Shown here: positions 14,648 to 23,104 of the stretch, in pieces
Position numbering within the stretch: position 1 is the stretch's first letter
Layout of the letters: the number at the start of each line of letters is the position of its first letter
Assembly (NCBI GenBank): GCA_903934195.1
Contig: CAIZMV010000205.1
Coordinates: 1 to 32,337, forward strand
Direction of reading: 5' to 3'
From: an uncultured Acidimicrobiaceae bacterium
Lineage (GTDB): Bacteria; Actinomycetota; Acidimicrobiia; Acidimicrobiales; Ilumatobacteraceae
Length of the DNA: 32,337 nucleotides
The notes under the pieces: generated by a model
Databases searched by the model: none
What the model was told of the DNA's origin: nothing
What the model saw: the letters and a program-made list of their open reading frames with translations, nothing else
Program-made: the position numbers and the translations under genes

Positions 14648-16047
14648 TTCAAATCTCCTGGGCTTGCGAAGTGTCCGGCAACAGCGGTTGCTGCAGCAAC
14701 GGCGGGCGAGACAAGGTGTGTGCGGCCACCGCGACCTTGACGTCCCTCAAAGTTTCTGTTGCTTGTGCTGGCGGCGCGCTCGCCTGGTGCCAACTTGTCA
14801 GGGTTCATCGCGAGACACATACTGCATCCTGGTTCACGAAAGTCAACACCAGCTGCGATCAGAATTTTGTCGAGACCTTCGGCGATTGCTTGGTTTCGCA
14901 CGGCATGACTGCCGGGAACAACCATTGCGCGCTTCACGGTGACAGTGCGACCTTTGAATACTGCAGCTGCTGCGCGAATGTCTTCGATACGGCCATTGGT
15001 GCATGAACCAATGAACACAGTGTCAACAGGAACATCACGCATATTCATACCGGCAGTAAGCCCCATGTATTCAAGTGCGCGGCTAATTGTGTTTGCACTT
15101 GTTTCATCAGGTGCATCTGCTGGCGACGGAATGATTCCGTTGATGGGAAGTACTTGAGCGGGGTTTGTTCCCCAACTGACATGTGGAGACAACGTTGCTG
15201 CGTCGATGACGACTTCAACATCAAACTGTGCGCCGTCGTCTGTGCGAAGGTCCTTCCATGCTGCGACTGCTGCATCCCAATCGGCACCCTTCGGTGCATG
15301 TTCACGACCTTTGAGGTACTCAAATGTCGTTTCGTCTGGTGCAATAAGGCCAGCCTTTGCGCCTGCTTCGATACTCATGTTGCAGACCGTCATGCGGCCT
15401 TCCATTGAGAGGGCACGAATAGCGGAACCGCGGTATTCAATGACGTGGCCGATGCCGCCACCAGTTCCGATCTTGCCGATGATGGCAAGGATGATGTCTT
15501 TAGCGGTAACGCCTTCTGGTGCATCGCCTTCCACAGTGATGGACATCCACTTTGGACGTGACTGAGGAAGAGTCTGTGTTGCAAGAACGTGTTCCACTTC
15601 GCTGGTGCCGATTCCGAATGCAAGTGCACCGAAAGCGCCGTGAGTAGCAGTGTGGCTATCTCCACAAACAATCGTCATGCCAGGAAGAGTGCGGCCTTGT
15701 TCAGGTCCGATGACATGAACGATTCCCTGATTCGGGTCTCCCATTGGAAACAGTGTGAATCCGTATTCCGCTGCGTTGTCGCGAAGTACTTGCACTTGCT
15801 TTGCTGAGATTGGATCTGCAATTGGCAAATGGATATCAGCTGTCGGAACGTTGTGGTCTTCAGTTGCAACAGTGAGGTCAGGACGGCGCAGTGGGCGACC
15901 TGTCAGGCGTAAGCCGTCAAATGCCTGAGGGCTTGTTACTTCATGAACAAGGTGAAGGTCGATGTAGAGCAGGTCTGCATCTCCTGCAGCGCTGTGAACA
16001 ACATGTTGGTCCCATACTTTTTGCGCAAGGGTCATTGGATTCGACAT
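14644..16047 (-). CDS. leuC: 3-isopropylmalate dehydratase large subunit
   Basis: 467 aa, an aconitase-family enzyme with a [4Fe-4S] cluster. The cluster Cys are visible in VFIGSCTNGRIEDIRAA and in EPGCSMCLAMNPDKL. Other family signatures are CGDSHTATHGAFGALAFGIG near the N-terminal third and KDIILAIIGKIG. The ATG at 16047 has AAGGAA about 6 nt upstream. The gene is divergent from an IclR-type regulator with only 47 bp between the starts, the arrangement known for LtbR-leuCD in Corynebacterium and NdgR-leuCD in Streptomyces. A TGGGA/TCCCA inverted repeat in that gap is a candidate operator. Confidence 0.97.
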   Translation of the reverse strand: MSNPMTLAQKVWDQHVVHSAAGDADLLYIDLHLVHEVTSPQAFDGLRLTGRPLRRPDLTVATEDHNVPTADIHLPIADPISAKQVQVLRDNAAEYGFTLFPMGDPNQGIVHVIGPEQGRTLPGMTIVCGDSHTATHGAFGALAFGIGTSEVEHVLATQTLPQSRPKWMSITVEGDAPEGVTAKDIILAIIGKIGTGGGIGHVIEYRGSAIRALSMEGRMTVCNMSIEAGAKAGLIAPDETTFEYLKGREHAPKGADWDAAVAAWKDLRTDDGAQFDVEVVIDAATLSPHVSWGTNPAQVLPINGIIPSPADAPDETSANTISRALEYMGLTAGMNMRDVPVDTVFIGSCTNGRIEDIRAAAAVFKGRTVTVKRAMVVPGSHAVRNQAIAEGLDKILIAAGVDFREPGCSMCLAMNPDKLAPGERAASTSNRNFEGRQGRGGRTHLVSPAVAAATAVAGHFASPGDLK

Positions 16048-16074
16048 AGGGGTTCCTTTCGGAATCTCAATATA

Positions 16075-16090
16075 TGGGATACACTTCCCA
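16075..16090. promoter_or_regulatory. Candidate operator in the leuC / IclR-regulator divergent promoter
   Basis: TGGGA (16075-16079) and TCCCA (16086-16090) form a perfect 5-bp inverted repeat around TACACT (16080-16085). TACACT is itself a TANNNT -10 ending 9 nt before the regulator ATG (16095). On the opposite strand TATATT (16074-16069) is a possible leuC -10. A regulator bound here would cover its own -10 and sit just upstream of the leuC -10, fitting autorepression plus control of leuCD. Confidence 0.5.
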
Positions 16091-16094
16091 ACTA

Positions 16095-16745
16095 ATGGAC
16101 AGCGTATCAGGAGTCGGAGTTCTCGACAAGGCCTTTGTGGTGATGAATGCGCTTGTCACGCGCCCACTGAGTTTGGCTGAAGTAATTGATGCGACAGATA
16201 TTCCACGAGCAACATGTCATCGTCTTTTGTCTGCCCTCGAACATCATGGTGCTGTGCGTCGCAATAACGACGGTTTGTATTGTCTCGGCCCAACCCTTCT
16301 TGGTCTCGGTAGGGGTGCTGCAGTTCAGTTTCCATTCTTGGAGAGAGCACGTGAAGTTGCAACGGAACTACGTGATCGCACAGGTGAAAGCGTTCAGGTT
16401 TTTATTGCAGAAACAGACGGGCGACGATGTGTGGTGTCGCTCGAGTCTCCAAATGGTTTGCGTTGGATTGTGCCAGAAGGTGCATTGTTTCCCTTGACAC
16501 GTGGATCAGCCGGTCGTGTGCTCACAGGCTCACGCCTTAGTGCGGCCGGCTGGATTGAATCAGTCGAAGAACGCGTGAAAGGTGTTGCGTCGGTGAGTGC
16601 TCCGATAATTGATATCGATGGCACAGTGATTGCTGCAGTGTCCATATCAGGGCCGCTTGAACGCATGAGCACAAGTCCTGGGGCAAAATTTGGCGCCATT
16701 GTTGTTCGGGGTGCAAAAACTTTGTCAGATTTTTTGGCTTCGTAA
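16095..16745 (+). CDS. ltbR: IclR-family regulator, LtbR/NdgR-like
   Basis: 216 aa from the ATG at 16095. This start gives MDSVSGVGVLDKA, matching the N-terminus usual for NdgR/LtbR, and is preferred over the ATG at 16074, which would lie within the leuC promoter. A winged helix-turn-helix (LSLAEVIDATDIPRATCHRL) occupies about residues 27-75, followed by the IclR effector domain (ERAREVATELRDRTGESVQ, GVASVSAPIIDIDG). Established homologues repress or activate leuCD and related amino-acid genes from the same divergent position; in Corynebacterium leucine level controls the regulon. The symbol is given by homology and synteny. The TAA stop is the first element of a nested palindrome ending at the next start codon. 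Confidence 0.85.
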   Translation: MDSVSGVGVLDKAFVVMNALVTRPLSLAEVIDATDIPRATCHRLLSALEHHGAVRRNNDGLYCLGPTLLGLGRGAAVQFPFLERAREVATELRDRTGESVQVFIAETDGRRCVVSLESPNGLRWIVPEGALFPLTRGSAGRVLTGSRLSAAGWIESVEERVKGVASVSAPIIDIDGTVIAAVSISGPLERMSTSPGAKFGAIVVRGAKTLSDFLAS

Positions 16746-16783
16746 TTGCCAAGGTGTGGAGACGGATCCACACATTGCAATTA
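16743..16783 (+). repeat. Nested palindrome between the regulator and the next gene
   Basis: Outer arms TAATTGC (16743-16749) and GCAATTA (16777-16783), inner arms GTGTGGA (16754-16760) and TCCACAC (16767-16773), all perfect. The inner loop is GACGGA and the offsets are 4 and 3 nt. It starts at the T of the regulator's stop codon and ends at the A of the next ATG. There is no T-tract, so it is not a standard terminator. It could be an mRNA hairpin masking the start or a double operator. Confidence 0.6.
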
Positions 16784-17283
16784 TGGATACAGAACTACCA
16801 GAACCAATTCACGGCCTTCCTGACATCACAGATGTAGCGGTGGGCGTGGAAGAGAAATTGCACACCATGATCGATTCATTTGAATTACCTGGTGCTCGTT
16901 TGTATGGCGTGAACTGTGCATCACGACCAACATCTGAACCAAACATGTGCTTATTGGCACAGCATCCAGATGTCTATGAACTTCTCGATGCGCCGTCGAG
17001 TGCCCTAGCCCGAATGTTTGATGCAGCAGCGGTGGTGACAACAGGTTGGGCTGCACCCTTGCGACCTGATGGCACTATCGAGGGTGCGCCTAGCGAACAT
17101 GCACTGCGAAGGCGTGTACGTCTGGTTGTAGTGGTTGCAGATAACGGAGTGGCCAGTGCCTTGCGGTTTGCTGATGAGCCAGATGAGGTGGTGACAGACC
17201 CGGGTTCGGCAACGGGCTCACTTGCAGAAGCGATTACTCGTTTCTGGTTTGATCCACCCATTACGTTGGCAGCAAACTCATAG
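16783..17283 (+). CDS. Protein of unknown function downstream of the IclR regulator
   Basis: 166 aa from the ATG at 16783; I do not recognise a family. The sequence looks like a compact soluble alpha/beta domain, with an acidic start (MDTELPEPIHGLPDITDVAV), a central GARLYGVNCASRPTSEPNM, LARMFDAAAVVTTGWAAPL and a strand RRVRLVVVVADNGVASAL. The C-terminus (LAEAITRFWFDPP) is amphipathic. No signal peptide, membrane segment or obvious catalytic motif was found. It has no ribosome-binding site; its start is buried in the 3' arm of a nested hairpin beginning at the regulator's stop, so expression may depend on translation of the upstream gene. An extension back to 16690 would overlap the regulator and is unlikely. 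Confidence 0.7.
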   Translation: MDTELPEPIHGLPDITDVAVGVEEKLHTMIDSFELPGARLYGVNCASRPTSEPNMCLLAQHPDVYELLDAPSSALARMFDAAAVVTTGWAAPLRPDGTIEGAPSEHALRRRVRLVVVVADNGVASALRFADEPDEVVTDPGSATGSLAEAITRFWFDPPITLAANS

Positions 17284-17289
17284 AGAACG

Positions 17290-17311
17290 TGCGCCGTTTC
17301 ACAAGGGCGCA
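17290..17311 (+). terminator. Weak hairpin before nadA
   Basis: TGCGCC (17290-17295) pairs with GGCGCA (17306-17311) around a 10-nt loop, just after the stop of the unknown protein. Only TT follows within the next few bases, so termination would be inefficient or factor-dependent. Confidence 0.3.
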
Positions 17312-17329
17312 ATTACGTAAAGTGCCTCC

Positions 17330-17335
17330 TAACCT
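17330..17335 (+). promoter_or_regulatory. -10 element of the nadABC operon
   Basis: TAACCT, 6 nt before the GTG start of nadA, at the spacing expected for a leaderless mRNA. The same CTAACCTT octamer precedes gltX and, on the minus strand, the leuA leader peptide. No clear -35. Confidence 0.5.
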
Positions 17336-17341
17336 TGATGC

Positions 17342-18316
17342 GTGACCGAGTACAGCACAGCATGGGCCGAACGAATCAGGACATTGGCGGCCGAAAAGGA
17401 CGCAGTCATTCTGGCGCACAACTATCAAGTTCCAGAGATTCAAGATGTTGCTCACCACGTTGGTGACTCGCTAGCTCTCTCGCGTATCGCTGCAACAGTT
17501 CCACAGTCGACCATCATTTTCTGTGGCGTTCATTTCATGGCAGAGACCGCAAAGATTTTGTCGTACGACAAGACAATTCTTATTCCAGATGAACGAGCTG
17601 GTTGTTCATTGGCTGACACCATCACCGCAGATCAATTGCGTGAGTGGAAGGCACAACACCCTGGCGCAGTTGTCGTTAGTTATGTCAACACCACAGCTGC
17701 AGTAAAAGCAGAGACTGATATTTGCTGTACCAGTTCAAACGCCGTGGAAGTTGTTGCATCGATTCCAGCAGATACGCCCATCTTGTTTTGCCCTGATCAA
17801 TTTCTTGGAGCACACGTACAACGCCAAACAAAGCGAACCAACATGCACATATGGATGGGTGAGTGCCACGTTCACGCTGGCATCAATGGTCAAGATTTGA
17901 AGTCAATGGTTGAAGCTGAACCAGATGCAGAACTTTTTGTGCACCCAGAATGCGGATGTGCAACGAGCGCTCTGTACTTGGCAAGCGAAGGTGTGGTGCC
18001 AGCAGAACGCACACACATTCTTTCCACGGGCGCAATGTTGGATGCAGCTCGCACAACAAAAGCACGAAAAGTTCTTGTCGCTACAGAGACCGGAATGCTT
18101 CACCAATTGCGCAAAGTGAATGTGACGACAGAATTCCAAGCAGTCAATCGGGCAGCTGTGTGCAAATACATGAAGATGATTACGCCTGAAAAACTAGAGC
18201 ATTCCTTAATGCATGGAAATGACGTAGTTGATATTCCACGTGACATTGCAGACAAAGCACGCCTGTCGGTTGAACGCATGATTGCAATTGGCACACCTTC
18301 TCGTGTCGGCGAATAA
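17342..18316 (+). CDS. nadA: Quinolinate synthase A
   Basis: 324 aa from a GTG start. It condenses iminoaspartate with dihydroxyacetone phosphate to quinolinate in de novo NAD synthesis, using a [4Fe-4S] cluster. Motifs: ILAHNYQVPEIQDVAHHVGDS near the N-terminus, IIFCGVHFMAETAKIL (first cluster Cys), DICCTSSNAVEVV (second) and FVHPECGCATSALY (third), followed by ATETGMLHQL. The GTG is chosen because it gives the normal N-terminus and lies 6 nt after TAACCT. It is the first gene of nadA-nadB-nadC; nadB starts before it ends. Confidence 0.96.
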   Translation: MTEYSTAWAERIRTLAAEKDAVILAHNYQVPEIQDVAHHVGDSLALSRIAATVPQSTIIFCGVHFMAETAKILSYDKTILIPDERAGCSLADTITADQLREWKAQHPGAVVVSYVNTTAAVKAETDICCTSSNAVEVVASIPADTPILFCPDQFLGAHVQRQTKRTNMHIWMGECHVHAGINGQDLKSMVEAEPDAELFVHPECGCATSALYLASEGVVPAERTHILSTGAMLDAARTTKARKVLVATETGMLHQLRKVNVTTEFQAVNRAAVCKYMKMITPEKLEHSLMHGNDVVDIPRDIADKARLSVERMIAIGTPSRVGE

Positions 18317-19940
18317 TCACGTTCCCAGTCAACTGGCAGCTCCCGAACCAACATGGTCGGTTGAGACCGATGTTGTAGTTCTTGGCTCTGGTGCTGCCGG
18401 ATTATCAGCGGCACTTGCAATGCGTCCGGTACGCGATGTTCTACTGATAACTAAAGACACTCTTGACGCTGGCAGTACAAACTGGGCACAAGGTGGTTTG
18501 GCAGCGGTACTTGACCCGAACGACTCCATTGAAAACCATGTGCAAGACACATTGGATGCTGGTGCTGGCCTATGCGATGAACAGGCTGTGCGTACTTTGG
18601 CGACTGAAGCACCGACTGCAATTCGTTACCTCATGGAACTAGGTGCGTCATTTGACCCTGGTCTACACGAAGGTGTTGCACTGACCCGCGAGGGTGGGCA
18701 TTCACACCGTCGCATCGTTCATGCAGGTGGCGACCAGTCGGGTGCAGAAGTGCAACGCACCCTTGATGAATCAGTGCGTATGGCCGGCGTGCACGTAGTT
18801 GAACGAGCATTTGGTCTTGATCTTGTAATTGGCCGCACCTCTGAAGGAACTCGTGCAGTCACCGGAGTAAAAGTCGCAATGCTCGACAGCAGTGGTGGCG
18901 TGCAAAGTGTCGGCATTGTCAATGCTCGTGCAGTCATTGTTGCCACCGGTGGTTATGGGCAGGTGTACGCATCAACTTCAAACCCATCTGCAGTAACGGG
19001 TGACGGAATTGCACTTGCTTTACGCGCTGGTTTAGAAGCAAGCGATCTTGAGTTCATTCAGTTTCACCCCACAGTTCTGTGGCGTGGAAGTGAAGCAACC
19101 GGTCAGCAAGCCTTAATCAGTGAAGCTGTACGTGGAGAAGGCGGCATTCTTCTTGATGCAGCCGGACAGCGAGTGATGAAGGGCGTGCACCCTCAAGAAG
19201 ATTTAGCGCCACGTGACATTGTCGCGGCTGCAATTAGTGAACGCATGGCACAAGCCCCTGCAGGTGTTGATGACCATGTGTATCTGGATGCTCGACATAT
19301 CGAGAAATTCGAAGAGCGATTTCCTTCAATCACGGCCTCATGCCTCGATGCTGGCATCGACCCCCGAACTGAACTGATTCCTGTAGCCCCTGCTGCCCAT
19401 TACGTGTGTGGTGGAGTGAAAGCAACATTGAATGGCACTACTGCACTGCAAGGCTTGTATGTAGTTGGTGAAGCTGCCTGCACAGGTGTGCACGGAGCAA
19501 ACAGACTTGCATCAAACAGTCTTACTGAGGGTGTTGTTGCCGGTACCCGGGTTGGTCGAGCACTCAGTTGGTCGTTGCCACCAGTTGCAACACCCGACGA
19601 TGCCGAGACTCAGGGCGCACTGATTGATTCGTATCACCGCACAGCATTGCGATCAGCAATGTCGAAGTATGTAGGTGTGCTGCGAACTCCAGAGGGACTT
19701 AACTCTGCTTCACGAATCTTGAATACCTTGTCATCAAACATGTCAGCAACAGTCGTTCCAACTCGGAAAGCTTTTGAAGCAACGAACATGCTCACTATTG
19801 CAATGGCAGTAGTAGAAGCGGCAAAGACGCGTACTGAAAGTCGTGGATGCCATAGGCGCATAGATTTTGATGCTCCGAGCGATTCATGGAATCATCACTT
19901 GTCGTGCCACATTGTTGATGGTCAGATTGAGGTGAAGTAA
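18303..19940 (+). CDS. nadB: L-aspartate oxidase
   Basis: About 545 aa. An FAD enzyme oxidising L-aspartate to iminoaspartate, the substrate of NadA. FAD-binding VVVLGSGAAGLSAAL lies near the N-terminus; then STNWAQGGLAAVL, the active-site region GGHSHRRIVHAGGDQSG, LEFIQFHPTVLW, and GVHGANRLASNSLTEG near the FAD adenine end. The start is uncertain: GTG at 18303 is the best in-frame candidate, overlapping nadA by 14 nt, and the frame stays open to a TTG at 18282. No ATG lies before the FAD motif. Translation is probably coupled to nadA. Confidence 0.93.
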   Translation: MSANNHVPSQLAAPEPTWSVETDVVVLGSGAAGLSAALAMRPVRDVLLITKDTLDAGSTNWAQGGLAAVLDPNDSIENHVQDTLDAGAGLCDEQAVRTLATEAPTAIRYLMELGASFDPGLHEGVALTREGGHSHRRIVHAGGDQSGAEVQRTLDESVRMAGVHVVERAFGLDLVIGRTSEGTRAVTGVKVAMLDSSGGVQSVGIVNARAVIVATGGYGQVYASTSNPSAVTGDGIALALRAGLEASDLEFIQFHPTVLWRGSEATGQQALISEAVRGEGGILLDAAGQRVMKGVHPQEDLAPRDIVAAAISERMAQAPAGVDDHVYLDARHIEKFEERFPSITASCLDAGIDPRTELIPVAPAAHYVCGGVKATLNGTTALQGLYVVGEAACTGVHGANRLASNSLTEGVVAGTRVGRALSWSLPPVATPDDAETQGALIDSYHRTALRSAMSKYVGVLRTPEGLNSASRILNTLSSNMSATVVPTRKAFEATNMLTIAMAVVEAAKTRTESRGCHRRIDFDAPSDSWNHHLSCHIVDGQIEVK

Positions 19941-20860
19941 TGGACATGTATTCACTGACAACAGAAACTGGTGCATTACTGGTTGCTGGTGGTTTGAACC
20001 CGATGTACATCGAAGATGTCATTGAGAACACAATCTTGGAAGATCTCGATGGTGGTATTGATGTCACGTCGGTAGCCACTGTTCCGTTTGAACAGCGCAG
20101 TATTGCCACATTCGGAACAAGGGCTGATGGCTGTGTTTCTGGTTTGGTCATCGCAGCCGCTGTAGTTGAAATGGTGTGTGGCCCGCATGCGAGTTCTATT
20201 GATTATCTCCATAACGATGGTGAACGAGTGCACGCCGGCGAAGTTCTGATGAAAGTGGTGGCACCAACCCAGTTGTTGTTGACAGCCGAGCGCACAGCAC
20301 TGAATCTGCTGTGCCATTTGTCGGGTATTGCTACGGCTACTGCTTCTTGGGTAGATGCAGTTGCAGGCACTGGCGCAATCATTCGCGACACACGCAAGAC
20401 AACGCCTGGCCTACGTGCGCTTGAGAAATATGCAGTGCGTTGCGGAGGCGGGCAAAACCATCGAATGAGCCTTAGTGATGCTGCTCTCGTGAAAGATAAC
20501 CACATTGTTGCCGCGGGTGGAGTTGCTGAAGCTTTTGCCAAGGTGCGCGCACTTGCAGATTCCTTGCCAATAGAAATTGAAGTGGACACTCTTGAACAAC
20601 TGCAAGTCGCACTAGATGCAGGCGCCAATGTTGTGTTGCTTGACAATATGCCACCTGCCGTTATGAAAGAGGCCGTGGCCATTTCGCAACGGCACACCGC
20701 AAGTACTGGCCACGCCGTGCTGTTGGAAGCTAGTGGTGGTCTAACTCTTGGCACTGCTCGAGCAGTTGCAGAAACGGGTGTTCATTTCATCAGTGTTGGC
20801 GGACTGACTCATTCATCGCCAATTCTTGATGTTGGTCTAGACCTTCAAACGATTGTTTAG
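19940..20860 (+). CDS. nadC: Nicotinate-nucleotide pyrophosphorylase (quinolinate phosphoribosyltransferase)
   Basis: 306 aa. It converts quinolinate and PRPP to nicotinate mononucleotide, completing the de novo branch made by NadB and NadA. Signatures: LNLLCHLSGIATATASWV, IRDTRKTTPGLRALEKYAV, RCGGGQNHRMSLSDA, KDNHI, VEVDTLEQL-like EIEVDTLEQL, VVLLDNMPP and LEASGGLTL. The ATG shares one base with the nadB stop (TAATG) and GAGGTG lies just upstream, so translation is coupled. The TAG stop interlocks with the stop of the convergent ABC1 gene (TTAG, 20857-20860), leaving no room for a terminator between them. Confidence 0.97.
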   Translation: MDMYSLTTETGALLVAGGLNPMYIEDVIENTILEDLDGGIDVTSVATVPFEQRSIATFGTRADGCVSGLVIAAAVVEMVCGPHASSIDYLHNDGERVHAGEVLMKVVAPTQLLLTAERTALNLLCHLSGIATATASWVDAVAGTGAIIRDTRKTTPGLRALEKYAVRCGGGQNHRMSLSDAALVKDNHIVAAGGVAEAFAKVRALADSLPIEIEVDTLEQLQVALDAGANVVLLDNMPPAVMKEAVAISQRHTASTGHAVLLEASGGLTLGTARAVAETGVHFISVGGLTHSSPILDVGLDLQTIV

Positions 20861-22236
20861 TCGCGCGCCGCAAGCCACTTGGCTTCAGCTTCTCCCATGG
20901 GGGTAGATGCTGCGGCATTGGTCATTGGCCACAGTTCTTCAGAAATACGTCGGTAATTGCCACTGGAACGCAGTTGACCAAGGAGTGCGTATAGACCCAA
21001 GTTAATGCGTTGGATAAACACGAAGGACTTCGGCACCGTTGCGTATTGAGCAATTGCTGACGTTCGATCAAATGTATGGCGCACGATTGAAGTTGCATAT
21101 GCACCAGACCACTCCATAACGCGTGATTCACGTACTGGCTCATAGAAGTGCGAGAAGTACTCTCCACATTCCTCTGTAGTGAAAGGTGCATCAAGTTGCA
21201 ACATGCCTGCATCTTCAATCACGCGTCGGTACACATCCATGTCGTCGTCGATAACGGCTGCCTTCACCATTGACTGAAACATCAACATTTCATCCTGAGT
21301 GAAGTGCTTGATGAGACCAAAGTCAAGGAACGTAACTCTGCCGTCTCCGTGAAAGATGTAATTGCCCGGGTGTGGGTCGCCATTGAACGCGCGGAATCTA
21401 TACAAGCTACGAAAGACAAATCTAAAGATTGCTTCACCTGCCATATCGCGTTGTTCTTGCGACCATTCACATACCTCAGCAAAGGTATGACCGGTTACCA
21501 ATTCCGTAATCAGAATGTTCTTGGTGGAATATTCGTGCAGAACTTCGGGGACATGAATGAACGGATGGTTTCTATAAAAGTCCGCGAACATCTGCTGGTT
21601 TGCAGCTTCGTTTTTATAGTCCAGTTCTTCTCGAAGGCGGTCTTTGATTTCAGCCACCATGTCTTCAGGGTTTAGTGACTTGAATCCGAATGCAAGCATC
21701 GCGCCCAACAGATCTGCCGTGCGTAAGTCAGAATCAATTGCTTCTCCGACACCGGGGTATTGCACCTTTACGGCCACAGCTTTTTCAGTGCCATCCTTGA
21801 GGCGGATAATTGCACGGTGTACTTGACCAATAGATGCCGAAGCGATTGGTTCATCATCAAACTCAACAAAGATGTCCTTTATTGAGCGACCCAGTTCACG
21901 TTCGATTTCAATGTGAACTAATTCCACAGCCATTGGGGGAGCGTTCGATTGCAATTGCGATAAGGCGATGCGCATTGGTTCTGGTAGTCCGTCGTCAAGG
22001 TAACTAGCCATTTGGCCCACCTTCATCAGTGCGCCCTTCATGTTGCCTAGTTCATCTGCTACCTGTTGTGCAGATTTCAATTCTCGTGAACGTGACAATT
22101 GTTCTTTGCGCTCTGCACCAGCAAACACTTTTCGCGCTGAGGTTCCGGCATGGCCAAGGCCTACGCGAGCACCGAGACGAAGTAGCCGACTGTTACGTCG
22201 CCAACGCGAGCGAAGTTGAATTGCTTTTGAGCTCAT
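20857..22236 (-). CDS. ABC1/UbiB-family atypical kinase (ADCK-like)
   Basis: 459 aa. The family signature KxGQ is seen in MKVGQMASYLDDGLPEP, the Ala-rich nucleotide loop region in EPIASASIGQVHRA, the ATP-site Lys in AVAVKVQYPG, an ExD-type motif in LREELDYKNEA, the catalytic loop in FNGDPHPGNYIFHGDG and a metal-binding DFG in VTFLDFGLIKHF. Relatives act in quinone or lipid homeostasis, mostly as ATPases rather than protein kinases; the substrate here is unknown. It is the last gene of greA-hydrolase-ABC1, overlapping the hydrolase by 4 nt (ATGA). No transmembrane tail like that of UbiB is seen. Confidence 0.9.
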   Translation of the reverse strand: MSSKAIQLRSRWRRNSRLLRLGARVGLGHAGTSARKVFAGAERKEQLSRSRELKSAQQVADELGNMKGALMKVGQMASYLDDGLPEPMRIALSQLQSNAPPMAVELVHIEIERELGRSIKDIFVEFDDEPIASASIGQVHRAIIRLKDGTEKAVAVKVQYPGVGEAIDSDLRTADLLGAMLAFGFKSLNPEDMVAEIKDRLREELDYKNEAANQQMFADFYRNHPFIHVPEVLHEYSTKNILITELVTGHTFAEVCEWSQEQRDMAGEAIFRFVFRSLYRFRAFNGDPHPGNYIFHGDGRVTFLDFGLIKHFTQDEMLMFQSMVKAAVIDDDMDVYRRVIEDAGMLQLDAPFTTEECGEYFSHFYEPVRESRVMEWSGAYATSIVRHTFDRTSAIAQYATVPKSFVFIQRINLGLYALLGQLRSSGNYRRISEELWPMTNAAASTPMGEAEAKWLAARD

Positions 22237-23084
22237 ATTTCTCCCAGAATTCCTGATTTGTTGAGCGCATCATGGTGAACTGCAAGGCACGCATTGACAA
22301 GCAACGGTACAAATTCAGAAGACCGTGCATAGACGGCATCGTGGTTTCCAGAGATCTCAAAAACATGGGTGTCTGGAATCAGGCGCGCAAGTGTTTGTTG
22401 ACGTCGTGGGGAAACAACTTGATCTTCAGTAGTGATGACAACTGAAGTGGGTACATCTATTTCTGAAAGCCATTTGCGAGAATCAAAATGACCAAGTGCT
22501 GAACCGGCTTCAAGAATGCTGCGCCAGTCGTGGCTAGCAATCTGTTGAGCAGCCCACGGTTCCCATGTCATGGTCTTGCGAGACAAATACATGCGTTCGC
22601 TGATTGCTTGTTGAATTGAAGGGGGAGTGATGCGAGCAAGGCCGCCAATTCCGGTGAGCAAGGAGAACATGAATCGTTCTTGGGGCGACGTAACCCAGTG
22701 GCCCGCAGTAGCTGCAAGAACCAAACCACGTACGCGATGCTCGTGACGTTTCCACATGAGTTGGGCAATGGTGCCACCCATTGAGTAACCGACAGGAATG
22801 AATGTTGCAATTCCTAATTGATCCATCAGTGATGCAACATCGTCTGCGCAATCAGAGAGACGAAATGACTGTGAAGACCTGATGCCTCTGCCATGTCCTC
22901 GATGGTCAAGAGCAATGACGCGAAAGTGTTTGCCCAGTTCTTCGTAACACATGTAGAAATTCAGATCAGCAGTAGCTGTCCAGCCGTGTAGCAACACAAC
23001 AGTTGGTGCTCCGACTGGACCAACTATCTCTCGATAGAACGTGGTGCCTCGACCGGGAAGTGACAACGAGTTGCCGGGGGGCAA
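22233..23084 (-). CDS. Alpha/beta-fold hydrolase
   Basis: 283 aa. The fold is shown by VVLLHGWTATADLNF (oxyanion-hole HGW), HFRVIALDHRGHGRG, the nucleophile elbow VGYSMGG (catalytic Ser), the acid region VVITTEDQVVSP and the catalytic His in SGNHDAVY. Such enzymes are esterases, lipases or C-C hydrolases; the substrate cannot be told. The start is TTG at 23084-23082: the frame has no earlier ATG or GTG, and the next Met falls after the HGW motif. No ribosome-binding site is visible, so translation may be coupled to greA, whose stop is 20 nt upstream. It overlaps the ABC1 gene by 4 nt. Confidence 0.85.
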   Translation of the reverse strand: MPPGNSLSLPGRGTTFYREIVGPVGAPTVVLLHGWTATADLNFYMCYEELGKHFRVIALDHRGHGRGIRSSQSFRLSDCADDVASLMDQLGIATFIPVGYSMGGTIAQLMWKRHEHRVRGLVLAATAGHWVTSPQERFMFSLLTGIGGLARITPPSIQQAISERMYLSRKTMTWEPWAAQQIASHDWRSILEAGSALGHFDSRKWLSEIDVPTSVVITTEDQVVSPRRQQTLARLIPDTHVFEISGNHDAVYARSSEFVPLLVNACLAVHHDALNKSGILGEI

Positions 23085-23104
23085 AGATGGAATGGAATGA
23101 TCGC

